From the NCBI GenBank assembly GCA_964443005.1, contig CAYUBI010000005.1, positions 1 through 40,152 on the forward strand: a DNA stretch of 40,152 nt, given 5' to 3'. Positions 16,956-25,104 of the stretch are shown piece by piece. The notes under the pieces are model-generated. The model made no database searches, had not been told where the DNA came from, and saw only the letters and a list, made by a program, of their open reading frames with translations. Origin of the DNA: CAYUBI01 sp964443005 (GTDB taxonomy: Bacteria > Margulisbacteria > Riflemargulisbacteria > GWF2-35-9 > CAYUBI01). Within the stretch, counting starts at the first letter, position 1. Every line of letters begins with the position of its first letter. Both the position numbers and the translations under genes were made by a program.

Positions 16956-19052
16956 ATGGAATTTGAAATCAATATCCAGGATTTTATCGATGAATCTGAA
17001 GAACAGATCAAAATTCTGAACGATAGCCTTCTTGTTTTGGAAAATAATTACGAGAACGAAGAGGTTATTGATGAGATTTTTCGGGCTGCCCATACTTTAA
17101 AAGGTGGAGCGGGTTTGGCTGGATATGCGACTGTTGCAGAATTGACACATCACATGGAAAATTTGTTTAGTGAAATTCGTGAAAAGAAAATGGTCGTTAC
17201 TAGTACTATTGTTGATGTTTTGTTTGAAGGTGTAGATTTGCTTCGCGTACTTTTTGATGAAGTGAATAAGGGCTCAACTAAAACAGATATTTCGTATGTG
17301 TGCAAGAAATTAGAAACATTGCTGGCAAATGAAAAAGCAGTAAAAAATAAAGCAAATGGAAAAAATAAAAAAGGAAAAATGGGAAAAGTTGGAGCTGAAG
17401 TGTTATTAAAGCAAGATGAAAGCGCTTTTGACCTTGGTGTACAAGAAAAACAGAAAATTTCTCAGTTATTAGATAAAGCTTTTGTTTTTTATTCGATTAA
17501 AATTGAAATTGATGAAAGTTGTTTGGCAGTTTCATTATTTGTGTTTATGGTGCTGAATAAGCTTCGTGAAATTGGTGAAGTGATTGTAACAAATCCGGAT
17601 GAGTCTGTGTTTGATGAGCAAGATTTATTTACATTGCAAATTTTGTTTGCGTCAAAAGAATCTGCTGCTGGCATTGAAATGGAATTAAAAATGCCGGATG
17701 TGAAAAATATTGTGGTGGAACCTTTTGATGGAATTCAGGCTATATTTGATGATGATTGCAGTGATAAGCAGGATAAAAGCTTTGATTCTGAAAAATTAGT
17801 CGTAAATGAAATTGCTGTTATGAATACGGTTGCTGATATTAAAAAACCTGGTGAAAAAAAGAATATCAGTAGTTTGAGGGTAGATAGTAATCGGATTGAT
17901 GACATATTAAATTTGGTTGGCGAATTAGTTATAAATAAAGCTCGGTATTTTCAGTTATCCAATGATTTAATTCGGCAATATGGCAAGGATCCTCAAATTG
18001 TTGAGGTTCGAGAAACAACATTGCAATTGGGGCGATTAGCAAATGAGCTTCAGGAAGCTGCAATGCAATTGCGGATGGTTGCGATTGATACGGTATTTGG
18101 TCGTTTCCCTCGACTTGTGCGTGATTTATCCAAGCGGCTTGATAAACAAATTCAAATTGAAATTATTGGAAAAGATACTGAGTTAGATAAATCCGTAGTT
18201 GAAGAAATTAATGATCCGTTAGTTCACTTAGTTCGAAACGCAGTTGATCATGGCATTGAAATGCCAGAAGATCGGAAAAATGCAGGGAAATCTGAAACTG
18301 GAATTGTTACCTTGCGTGCGTATCACAAAGGAAATTCTATTGTTATTGAAGTAGAAGATGATGGAAAAGGTATTAATTGCGATTTTATTAAAAAGAAGGC
18401 TCTTGAAAAAGGGATAATTTCGGAAGAAGAAGCTTCAGTTTTTAGTGAACGTGAAATACTGAATCTTGTTTTTGCTGCTGGATTTTCAACTGCAGATGTA
18501 GTCTCTGATATTTCTGGACGTGGCGTAGGAATGGATGTTGTTAAACGCAATATTGAAAAATTAAATGGTACAGTAACAATTGATACTAAACTAGGTTCTG
18601 GAACTGTTTTTTCAATTCAGTTGCCATTAACAATGGCAATTATTCCTACATTGTTGGTAATTGTTGCAAAAACTACTTATGCTGTTCCTTTAGTATCTGT
18701 TATTGAAATTGTAAGTGTTACGCCTAAGGAAATTTCGCGATTATCTGGTTATGAAGCAATTAATTTGCGGAATAAAGTAGTTCCGATTTTGCGATTGGAC
18801 GAAGTTTTTGATATTGGAAGCTTGACGCGTGAAAAAGAAATGATGGATGTTGTTATTGTGAATCATAATAATAATCATATGGGTTTAGTCGTAGACAGTT
18901 TGATTGGTGAACAAGAAATTGTGATCAAATCACTTGATAGTGAATTTGTTGCTTGCCCTGGAATTTCGGGTGCATCGATTTTGGGAAATGGTCGCGTTGG
19001 ATTAATCATTGATGTTGCTACATTAATTGATAAATTGGTAATTAATCGATAG
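16956..19052 (+). CDS. cheA: Chemotaxis histidine kinase CheA
   Basis: This 698-residue kinase has the domains in the standard order. A phosphotransfer domain carries the phosphorylated His46 in AAHTLKGGAG. A middle region (about 150-265) probably binds response regulators. Then come dimerisation (about 300-370), the kinase domain with VRNAVDHGIE, DDGKGI and GRGVGMDVVK, and a C-terminal CheW-like domain (about 560-690). It would phosphorylate CheB and CheY from the same operon. It starts 19 bases after cheW with no strong ribosome site. All catalytic boxes look intact. Confidence 0.96.
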   Translation: MEFEINIQDFIDESEEQIKILNDSLLVLENNYENEEVIDEIFRAAHTLKGGAGLAGYATVAELTHHMENLFSEIREKKMVVTSTIVDVLFEGVDLLRVLFDEVNKGSTKTDISYVCKKLETLLANEKAVKNKANGKNKKGKMGKVGAEVLLKQDESAFDLGVQEKQKISQLLDKAFVFYSIKIEIDESCLAVSLFVFMVLNKLREIGEVIVTNPDESVFDEQDLFTLQILFASKESAAGIEMELKMPDVKNIVVEPFDGIQAIFDDDCSDKQDKSFDSEKLVVNEIAVMNTVADIKKPGEKKNISSLRVDSNRIDDILNLVGELVINKARYFQLSNDLIRQYGKDPQIVEVRETTLQLGRLANELQEAAMQLRMVAIDTVFGRFPRLVRDLSKRLDKQIQIEIIGKDTELDKSVVEEINDPLVHLVRNAVDHGIEMPEDRKNAGKSETGIVTLRAYHKGNSIVIEVEDDGKGINCDFIKKKALEKGIISEEEASVFSEREILNLVFAAGFSTADVVSDISGRGVGMDVVKRNIEKLNGTVTIDTKLGSGTVFSIQLPLTMAIIPTLLVIVAKTTYAVPLVSVIEIVSVTPKEISRLSGYEAINLRNKVVPILRLDEVFDIGSLTREKEMMDVVIVNHNNNHMGLVVDSLIGEQEIVIKSLDSEFVACPGISGASILGNGRVGLIIDVATLIDKLVINR

Positions 19053-19064
19053 GGAGATAATGTT

Positions 19065-20135
19065 GTGACTATGCCAATTAGAGTTCTTGTTGTTGATGAC
19101 TCTGTATTTGTTCGTACTGTTTTGCAGCAAATTATTCAGTCGGATCCTGAATTAACTGTGTGTGACACTGCGCATAACGGAGCCGTTGCCTTAGAAAAGA
19201 TTCAAGCGAATCCTCCGGATATTATTACGCTAGATGTTTCAATGCCTGTTATGAATGGCATTGATGCATTAAAAGAAATTGTTGATCGATGGAATATCCC
19301 TGTTATTATGCTAAGTTCGTTAACTGCAAAAGGTGCGGATGTTACAGTAAAGGCACTTCAAATGGGTGCTGCAGATTTTATTCAGAAACCTGATGGCGCT
19401 ATAGGCTTAGGAATTGAAAAAGTAAGTGAAGAACTAATTTCTAAAATAAAAGCATTGGGCAGAAAACGAATGCCAGCATTTAAGGATATTAAGTTCGAAT
19501 CTCGACTGAAAGAGGCTGTAGGCATTGAGAAAAAAGAGATATTCCATTTAACTCCAGATGGGAAATTAGGTAAAATTGTTGCCATAGGTATATCTACAGG
19601 TGGTCCAAAATCGTTAGGTGTGTTTTTGCCTAAAATTGCTGCGGATGTTAATGCTGCATTTGTGATTGTTCAGCATATGCCTCCAACTTTTACTGAGGCA
19701 TTAGCAATTCGGTTGAATGAATTGTGTCATATTCATGTGCAAGAAGCAAAAGATCAAACGAGTATTCAACCTGGAAATGCATATATAATTCCAGGTGATT
19801 TTCATGCTTGTGTAAAAAATACGGGAAATGAAATTAAGATATGTTTAAATCAAAATGAAAAAGTTTCTGGGCATCGACCGAGTGTTGATGTTTTATTCGA
19901 GTCTATTGCTCGTGAATGTAAAAATAAGGCTGTTGGAGTCATTATGACTGGAATGGGTGCTGATGGTGCAAAAAATATTGGGCTTATAAAAAAAGCGGGT
20001 GGAAAAACAATTGCGCAAGATGAGGCATCATGTGTTGTTTTTGGGATGCCAAAAGTAGCTATTGAACTTGGCAATGTTGACATAATCAGTTCATTGGACA
20101 TGATGCATTCGGTCATCATGCATGCGTTAGAGTAA
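19065..20135 (+). CDS. cheB: Chemotaxis methylesterase CheB
   Basis: This 356-residue protein has an N-terminal receiver domain (phosphoacceptor Asp57 in TLDVSMP) and a C-terminal methylesterase domain. The catalytic residues are visible: Ser177 in GISTGGP, His204 in VQHMPP, and the aspartate in MTGMGADGAKN. It removes methyl groups from chemoreceptors, providing adaptation. The likely start is GTG at 19065, because AGGGAG lies eight bases before it; an ATG two codons later is less well placed. Its usual partner, the methyltransferase CheR, is not in this window, nor is any receptor gene. Confidence 0.95.
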   Translation: MTMPIRVLVVDDSVFVRTVLQQIIQSDPELTVCDTAHNGAVALEKIQANPPDIITLDVSMPVMNGIDALKEIVDRWNIPVIMLSSLTAKGADVTVKALQMGAADFIQKPDGAIGLGIEKVSEELISKIKALGRKRMPAFKDIKFESRLKEAVGIEKKEIFHLTPDGKLGKIVAIGISTGGPKSLGVFLPKIAADVNAAFVIVQHMPPTFTEALAIRLNELCHIHVQEAKDQTSIQPGNAYIIPGDFHACVKNTGNEIKICLNQNEKVSGHRPSVDVLFESIARECKNKAVGVIMTGMGADGAKNIGLIKKAGGKTIAQDEASCVVFGMPKVAIELGNVDIISSLDMMHSVIMHALE

Positions 20136-20154
20136 AGGAGGGGACGAAAATACT

Positions 20155-20595
20155 GTGGTGATTAATATGAATATTGATAAAATGTGTTTAGGAACAAAAA
20201 ATAATGGTGAGCCGTTTAAAATGATGATTGTTGATGACTCTGCATTTATGATTAAAACGATTCAAAAAATGCTCGAAGCCTTTGGATGTGTTGTTTTAGA
20301 TAATGCTGGAAATGGTGATGAAGCTATTCAGAAACTTCTTAAGCTAGGAACTACGGTAGATATCGTTACTCTAGATATATCTATGCCGAAAATGGATGGA
20401 TTGACTGCGTTGCCTCAATTGATTAAAATTCACCCCAAACTTAATGTTATTATGGTAAGTGCTTTGGGTGACAAAGATAAGGTAAAACAAGCGATTATTT
20501 CGGGTGCTAAGCATTTTATTGTTAAACCATTTAAGCCTGAGAAAGTATTTGATATTTTCAAGTGGGTTATTGAAAAAAATTTTGGAGGTGCATAA
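20155..20595 (+). CDS. cheY: CheY-type response regulator
   Basis: This 146-residue single receiver domain has an extra N-terminal stretch of about 20 residues. The acidic pair is in MMIVDDSAF, the phosphoacceptor is Asp74 in TLDISMPKMDG, and the conserved lysine is in FIVKPF. It would carry the CheA signal to the flagellar switch or another motility device. GTG at 20155 is the probable start, with AAAGGAGGGG about 11 bases upstream. The cheX gene follows immediately, which fits CheX acting on this protein. Confidence 0.92.
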   Translation: MVINMNIDKMCLGTKNNGEPFKMMIVDDSAFMIKTIQKMLEAFGCVVLDNAGNGDEAIQKLLKLGTTVDIVTLDISMPKMDGLTALPQLIKIHPKLNVIMVSALGDKDKVKQAIISGAKHFIVKPFKPEKVFDIFKWVIEKNFGGA

Positions 20596-21063
20596 ATGAA
20601 AGTCGAATATATCAATCCGTTTATTGGTTCAGTAATTACGGTTTTTCGAGAAGTATTGCCTGAAATCACTATCACACGTGGGCAATTGCAAGTATCAAGT
20701 TCTCCTATGGGAACCAAGGGTTGTGCTGCATTGATTGGTATCACGGGGCAGTTAGAAGGGCGTGTTATTTTAGACATGAGTAAGGAAACAGCAATAAAGA
20801 TCGCTGGAGTTATGAATAATGAGGCAATGACGCAGTTTGATTCAATGGTTGCTTCAACCATTAATGAATTGGCTAATATGATTAGTGGCGGTGCTATTAC
20901 TGCATTAAATAATATGGGCGCGCATTTTGATATTACTGCACCTACCATGTTTACCGGTCCTAGTATTACCTTATATGATGGTAGCAGCTTAGGTGAAGCT
21001 GTCATTATTCCCTTAGCTACTAATTATGGTGAGTTTTATATTAACGTTGCAATTAAAGATTAA
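20596..21063 (+). CDS. cheX: CheY phosphatase CheX
   Basis: This 155-residue protein matches the CheC/CheX family that removes phosphate from CheY. The phosphatase motif ExxN is present once, as Glu91 and Asn94 in NELANMISGGA. A single such helix is typical of CheX rather than CheC. The ATG begins at the base following the cheY stop, with GGAGGTG as ribosome site within the end of cheY. It closes the chemotaxis operon. CheX commonly occurs where CheZ is missing, and no CheZ is seen here. Confidence 0.9.
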   Translation: MKVEYINPFIGSVITVFREVLPEITITRGQLQVSSSPMGTKGCAALIGITGQLEGRVILDMSKETAIKIAGVMNNEAMTQFDSMVASTINELANMISGGAITALNNMGAHFDITAPTMFTGPSITLYDGSSLGEAVIIPLATNYGEFYINVAIKD

Positions 21064-21088
21064 TAGTTGTTAAGATTCGCTCTATAAT
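21060..21088 (+). promoter_or_regulatory. Probable tRNA-Thr promoter
   Basis: TTAATA (21060-21065), 17 bases and a perfect TATAAT (21083-21088) lie 15 bases before the tRNA 5' end. The -35 is weak, and it overlaps the cheX stop. Confidence 0.5.
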
Positions 21089-21103
21089 TACACTGTTTTT
21101 ACT

Positions 21104-21179
21104 GCCGATGTAGCTCAGATGGTAGAGCGATTCACTCGTAATGAATAGGTCAGCAGTTCGATTCTGCTCATCGGCTCCA
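21104..21179 (+). tRNA. tRNA-Thr (anticodon CGT)
   Basis: The acceptor stem GCCGATG (21104-21110) pairs with CATCGGC (21169-21175), followed by T and an encoded CCA. The anticodon stem ATTCA/TGAAT encloses the loop CTCGTAA, giving CGT. The T arm AGCAG-TTCGATT-CTGCT is regular, and the total length is 76 bases. Confidence 0.95.
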
Positions 21180-21203
21180 GGATAAATTTCTTATAGTTAG
21201 TAT

Positions 21204-22205
21204 TTAGAATAAACGGTATAGTGACAATAGGTAAAAACAGGCTGCAGAAAGCATGGATGAAATTGGAATTGTAATTAACCACGCCCAAATAATTTGTCGT
21301 GCAGTAATCCAGCGAACATTATTCACATGTTCAACAGTACCAACGCCCATAATAGCGCCTGCAATGACATGAGTTGTGCTAACAGGAATGCCAGCATGTG
21401 CTGTTCCAATTAGAACAATTCCAGCAGCTGTTTCAGCGCAAAACCCTTCCATCGCACGAATTTTTGTGATACTGGTTCCCATTGTTTTGACGATTCTCCA
21501 TCCACCAAAAATTGTACCTAATGCAATTGCTGCGTAACAAACAATAATAACCCACGAATCGATATGGAATTGTTTGTTGATTCCAGCAGTGAATAATGTT
21601 AATGCAATGATTCCCATTGTTTTTTGTGCATCATTGGTGCCATGCCCAATACAATAAAAGGTAGCAGAAATTAGCTGTAGATTCCGAAATAGTGTTTTTG
21701 CCTTTTGCGGCTTTAATTTTTTCGATAAAGATAGAACAAGAATTGTAAAGCAAATTGCTCCGAATGCGCCGAGTATGGGTGCAATAATTATAAAAGCAAA
21801 TATTTTAATGACGCCGTGCAATAAGATTACTTGAGTTCCTGCAGACGCAACTCCTGCACCGATTAATCCGCCGATTAGTGCATGACTACTTGATGTTGGA
21901 ATGCCAAAATACCATGTGATTAAATTCCAAATGATAGCACCAACAAGAGTTGCTAAAATAACGTGTAACGTAATAGAATCGATTTGAACAACGCCTTTGC
22001 CAATCATTTTCGCAACTGCAGTTCCAAATCCAAAAAAACCAACAAAATTTGCAGCACCTGCTAAAAATACGGCTTGAAGAGGTGTTAATGTACGAGAAAC
22101 AACAATTGTTGCTATAGCATTTGCAGCGTCATGAAATCCATTGATGAAGTCGAATAACAGAGCTGCAGCAATTATAATAATAACAATAGTGAGCGTTGAA
22201 AACAT
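21204..22205 (-). CDS. pit: Inorganic phosphate transporter, PiT family
   Basis: This 333-residue integral membrane protein imports phosphate, normally driven by protons or sodium. The two family repeats are visible: GFHDAANAIATIV near the N terminus and GHGTNDAQKTMGI in the second half, together with many hydrophobic segments. The start codon shares a base with the stop of the upstream DUF47 gene (TAATG), so translation is coupled. The DUF47-pit pair is a common arrangement in bacteria. The gene converges on tRNA-Thr. In an organism with pyrophosphate-based glycolysis, phosphate uptake is directly relevant, but that link is only inference. Confidence 0.93.
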   Translation of the reverse strand: MFSTLTIVIIIIAAALLFDFINGFHDAANAIATIVVSRTLTPLQAVFLAGAANFVGFFGFGTAVAKMIGKGVVQIDSITLHVILATLVGAIIWNLITWYFGIPTSSSHALIGGLIGAGVASAGTQVILLHGVIKIFAFIIIAPILGAFGAICFTILVLSLSKKLKPQKAKTLFRNLQLISATFYCIGHGTNDAQKTMGIIALTLFTAGINKQFHIDSWVIIVCYAAIALGTIFGGWRIVKTMGTSITKIRAMEGFCAETAAGIVLIGTAHAGIPVSTTHVIAGAIMGVGTVEHVNNVRWITARQIIWAWLITIPISSMLSAACFYLLSLYRLF

Positions 22206-22849
22206 TAAGCTTGCTTTACTTTAATGCCACGAATAATTTTTCCGACATAATCAACAGAATCTACAACATTTTCAAGGTGTTCAATGACTTCTTTAAGCCT
22301 AATAATATCTACGGGATCCATTTTTTTATTAAAAAGTTCTGCCATACAAATTTGAAATAAATCATCAGCTTCGTTTTCTAGAATATGCATTTTTGCCTGA
22401 ATTTGTTGCACATTACTATTAGCTTCTAGCTCTTTGACTAGTTGAACCATTAGTTGTCCAATTGAGACAATGATATCTGTAAATATGAGAATGTTGGGAG
22501 TAATTTTTTCAAGTTTATAAATTTCAATTTTTTTTGCAAGATTATATAAAATATCTATAGCTCGATCAATTTTAATTGCAAGTGTATGAATATCTTCGCG
22601 ATCAATGGGTGTAATAAATGTTTGATAAAGCTCATCAATCATTTGTTTCTCAATGGCATCTCCGCGCATTTCACATTCTTTAATCGCTAATACTTTGAGC
22701 TTTTTTTCATCATCACGTGATTGTTCTAAATGTGTCATTAATTCACGAAAAATAATGGCTGCTTCCACAAAACAAGTAGCTTGATCATTCATATATTTGA
22801 AAAATTTTGTTTCTCTGGGAAGTAGAAAATCGAGTAATTTAAATTTCAT
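22205..22849 (-). CDS. DUF47 family protein (PhoU-like partner of Pit)
   Basis: This 214-residue, soluble, mostly helical protein fits the DUF47 family related to PhoU, which accompanies PiT transporters and is thought to control them. Supporting features are the helical composition, length, acidic and lysine-rich pattern such as ECEMRGDAIEKQMIDELY and ENEADDLFQICM, and the overlap with pit. AAAGGA lies nine bases before ATG. Its biochemical activity is not known from sequence; the family assignment is good. Confidence 0.85.
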   Translation of the reverse strand: MKFKLLDFLLPRETKFFKYMNDQATCFVEAAIIFRELMTHLEQSRDDEKKLKVLAIKECEMRGDAIEKQMIDELYQTFITPIDREDIHTLAIKIDRAIDILYNLAKKIEIYKLEKITPNILIFTDIIVSIGQLMVQLVKELEANSNVQQIQAKMHILENEADDLFQICMAELFNKKMDPVDIIRLKEVIEHLENVVDSVDYVGKIIRGIKVKQA

Positions 22850-23057
22850 GATGTTTATCCTTTTTATTTATGATAATACTTTATAATCTTATCATAAACA
22901 GTGAATATCGAAAACAGATTTGTAAGTATGGGACTGTTACTTAATGAAATTCTGAAGGTATAGTTTTTAGTTGTTTCCTGTAAATATTCTAATGTTGCCC
23001 TGTGTTGAATTTAGCGTTAGAATGATTTGCTTCACAATATTTTTTCGGAGGAAATTA

Positions 23058-23564
23058 ATGTTTAATAAATATGTTTGGTTATGTCTTTTTATGCTTTTTT
23101 TCAGTTCAGTGATTCAGGCTGGTGAGGTGAATTCAGATGTTACTGGGAATTCAAGAGCTGGCAGGGTAGGTGTTAATTTATCTGCTTTTGGAAATAGCCT
23201 TGGTCTTGCGCTGTCTGGCGAATATTTTTTGAATAATCGTGTTGCAATTGGAATTGGTTCAGGTGTAGATTTTTTGGTATTTTTTATTGGGTCTGATACA
23301 GATTTATTTGCTAAAATTTATTTAGCAGATACGCCAATTAGTCCGTATATAGTTTTAAATGCTTCGCATTTTTTAGGTAAAACATTTGTGTTTTTTGATT
23401 TTTTAGATACTGATTTTTGGTATTATGGGCTACGTATTGGCACTGAATGGCAAAGCGATTTCAAAAGTGTGACTGCATTAGAATTAGGTATAAATATGTT
23501 TGATCCAATGGGACAAGCAAGTTATTCGGTTTGGTTCGGCGCTTCAGTAGGATATCGATTTTGA
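23058..23564 (+). CDS. Small secreted beta-barrel-like protein, probable outer membrane
   Basis: This 168-residue protein has a signal peptide (basic start, hydrophobic core to about residue 20, likely cleavage after IQA). The remainder alternates polar and hydrophobic residues with many Gly, Tyr and Phe, and ends GYRF, with the terminal Phe common in outer membrane barrels. Eight strands would fit its size. The ATG at 23058 has GGAGGAA upstream; an in-frame ATG at 22971 would add a segment that spoils the signal peptide. Function is unknown. It is the main hint of an outer membrane in this window. Confidence 0.7.
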   Translation: MFNKYVWLCLFMLFFSSVIQAGEVNSDVTGNSRAGRVGVNLSAFGNSLGLALSGEYFLNNRVAIGIGSGVDFLVFFIGSDTDLFAKIYLADTPISPYIVLNASHFLGKTFVFFDFLDTDFWYYGLRIGTEWQSDFKSVTALELGINMFDPMGQASYSVWFGASVGYRF

Positions 23565-23612
23565 TTGGATATGTATCTAGGCATTTAGAAACTGAGCCTT
23601 CGAAAAAAAACA

Positions 23613-23641
23613 TTGACAATTCTGTTAATTTGCTATATTGT
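23613..23641 (+). promoter_or_regulatory. Probable promoter for the DEAD-box helicase gene
   Basis: TTGACA (23613-23618) is a perfect -35. TATTGT (23636-23641) lies at 17 bases and TATATT (23634-23639) at 15. Initiation here would give a leader of about 190 bases before the helicase start. Confidence 0.6.
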
Positions 23642-23717
23642 TATTAATAGTTTTTAGAATGTTAAATATATTATTGTAAATCCTTTTTCTAATTCTTCTT
23701 TTTTTTGTTATCAACCA

Positions 23718-23772
23718 CCGATCAGTAACAAATAGTACTTAGAAACGATAAACTATTTAATCTGTTGATCGG
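23718..23772 (+). promoter_or_regulatory. Inverted repeat in the helicase leader
   Basis: CCGATCA (23718-23724) pairs with TGATCGG (23766-23772) across an AU-rich interval of 41 bases. It sits in the long 5' leader, where cold-shock-type helicase genes often carry regulatory structure. No known RNA family was recognised. Confidence 0.4.
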
Positions 23773-23835
23773 CAGCATTCAGAACCAATCACAGATAAGT
23801 TTTTTATTTATCTAATTTTGAAAAGGAGTATTTTT

Positions 23836-25035
23836 ATGAGTTTTGACGTATTTAATTTTTCACAGGGGATTATGTCCCAAATCCAGGCACAGGGCTATTC
23901 TGTTCCAACTCCAATTCAAAAAGAAGCTATTCCCGTTGTATTGGAAGGTAAGGATGTTTTAGGTTTGGCTCAAACTGGAACTGGTAAAACAGCAGCATTT
24001 GCATTGCCTATACTGCAAAAACTACTTACAGGTAACAGAGGAACCATTCGGTCCTTGGTTATTGCACCAACTCGAGAGTTGGCTGAGCAAATTCATCAAT
24101 CGTTTCAAGTTTTAGGTAAAGCAACTGGGTTAAAAAGCTTGGCTGTTTATGGTGGAGTTAGTAGCTATCATCAGATTACTGCAATACGCCGCGGTGTAGA
24201 TATTCTTGTAGCTTGTCCCGGGCGGTTACTTGATCTTTTAGAACAACGTGAAGTTGATCTTAGAAAAATCCAGATTTTGGTTATGGATGAAGCTGATCAT
24301 ATGTTTGATATGGGTTTTTTGCCAACGATTAAGCAGATTATGCATTTTGTACCAGCACAACGGCAAACATTGCTTTTTTCAGCAACTATGCCCAAAGATA
24401 TTCAACGATTGGCTCAAAGTGTACTTAAAAATCCAGTTCATATTGAAATTGATCACAAAGCACCGATTGAAGCGATCTCCCATGTATTATTTCCAGTAGA
24501 ACAGCATCTTAAAACATCTCTTTTAATTGAGATTTTGAAATCAACGGATGCAAAATCTATTCTGATTTTCACTAAAACAAAACATAAGGCAAAGAATTTG
24601 GGTGAAAAACTTCAACAAGCAGGATATAAGGCAACGTCGCTTCAAGGAAATTTATCCCAAAGTAATCGTCAAAAAGCACTGGATGGGTTTCGTGATGGAT
24701 CTTATAAGATTATGGTTGCTACAGATATTGCTGCACGCGGTATTGATGTATCGTTGATATCTCATGTGATTAATTATGATATGCCAGATACGTCTGAAGC
24801 GTACACTCATCGAATTGGGCGAACAGGCAGAGCCTCGCGTACAGGTGAAGCTTATACGTTTATGACGCAAGATGAGCGATCTATTGCACAAGCGCTTGAG
24901 CGCAATGTAGGTGCAGAATTAGTTTGTCGGAAAATTGAGGGATTTAATTATAATGCACCACGGCCAGTTCATAATGTGGAGTTTCAGCGTCCACCCAGAC
25001 CTGCATACCGACGGTCAATGTCACGAACTCGATAG
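23836..25035 (+). CDS. DEAD-box RNA helicase (RhlE-like)
   Basis: This 399-residue ATP-dependent RNA helicase has all core motifs: the Q motif region PTPIQKEAIP, Walker A AQTGTGKT (45-52), PTRELAEQ, DEAD in VMDEADHMFDMGF, SAT in LFSATMP, and HRIGRTGR. The short C-terminal tail is rich in Arg and Pro, which fits RhlE-like proteins. The ATG at 23836 has AAAGGAG nine bases upstream, and an in-frame TTG at 23818 is rejected. The long leader suggests post-transcriptional control, for example by cold or helicase level. The RhlE subgroup is likely but not certain. Confidence 0.93.
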   Translation: MSFDVFNFSQGIMSQIQAQGYSVPTPIQKEAIPVVLEGKDVLGLAQTGTGKTAAFALPILQKLLTGNRGTIRSLVIAPTRELAEQIHQSFQVLGKATGLKSLAVYGGVSSYHQITAIRRGVDILVACPGRLLDLLEQREVDLRKIQILVMDEADHMFDMGFLPTIKQIMHFVPAQRQTLLFSATMPKDIQRLAQSVLKNPVHIEIDHKAPIEAISHVLFPVEQHLKTSLLIEILKSTDAKSILIFTKTKHKAKNLGEKLQQAGYKATSLQGNLSQSNRQKALDGFRDGSYKIMVATDIAARGIDVSLISHVINYDMPDTSEAYTHRIGRTGRASRTGEAYTFMTQDERSIAQALERNVGAELVCRKIEGFNYNAPRPVHNVEFQRPPRPAYRRSMSRTR

Positions 25036-25044
25036 ATTTATTCA

Positions 25045-25083
25045 AACTCACTCAAAATTAGTTTTACTGATTTTGAGTGAGTT
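25045..25083. terminator. 14-bp hairpin terminator between convergent genes
   Basis: Arms 25045-25058 and 25070-25083 are perfectly complementary over 14 bases with an 11-base loop. The structure lies 10 bases after the helicase stop and 22 bases beyond the stop of the minus-strand gene ending at 25105. The T tract after it is weak, but position and stem strength fit a bidirectional terminator. Confidence 0.7.
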
Positions 25084-25104
25084 GATATTTGTTAACGTTT
25101 TTAT

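Noticed and set aside
20430..21005. A 191-residue antisense frame across cheY and cheX
   Set aside because: It is the shadow of two well-supported genes; no ribosome site or recognisable domain.
22205..22849. PhoU of the high-affinity phosphate system
   Set aside because: The overlap with pit and single-domain form fit DUF47; no pst genes are nearby.
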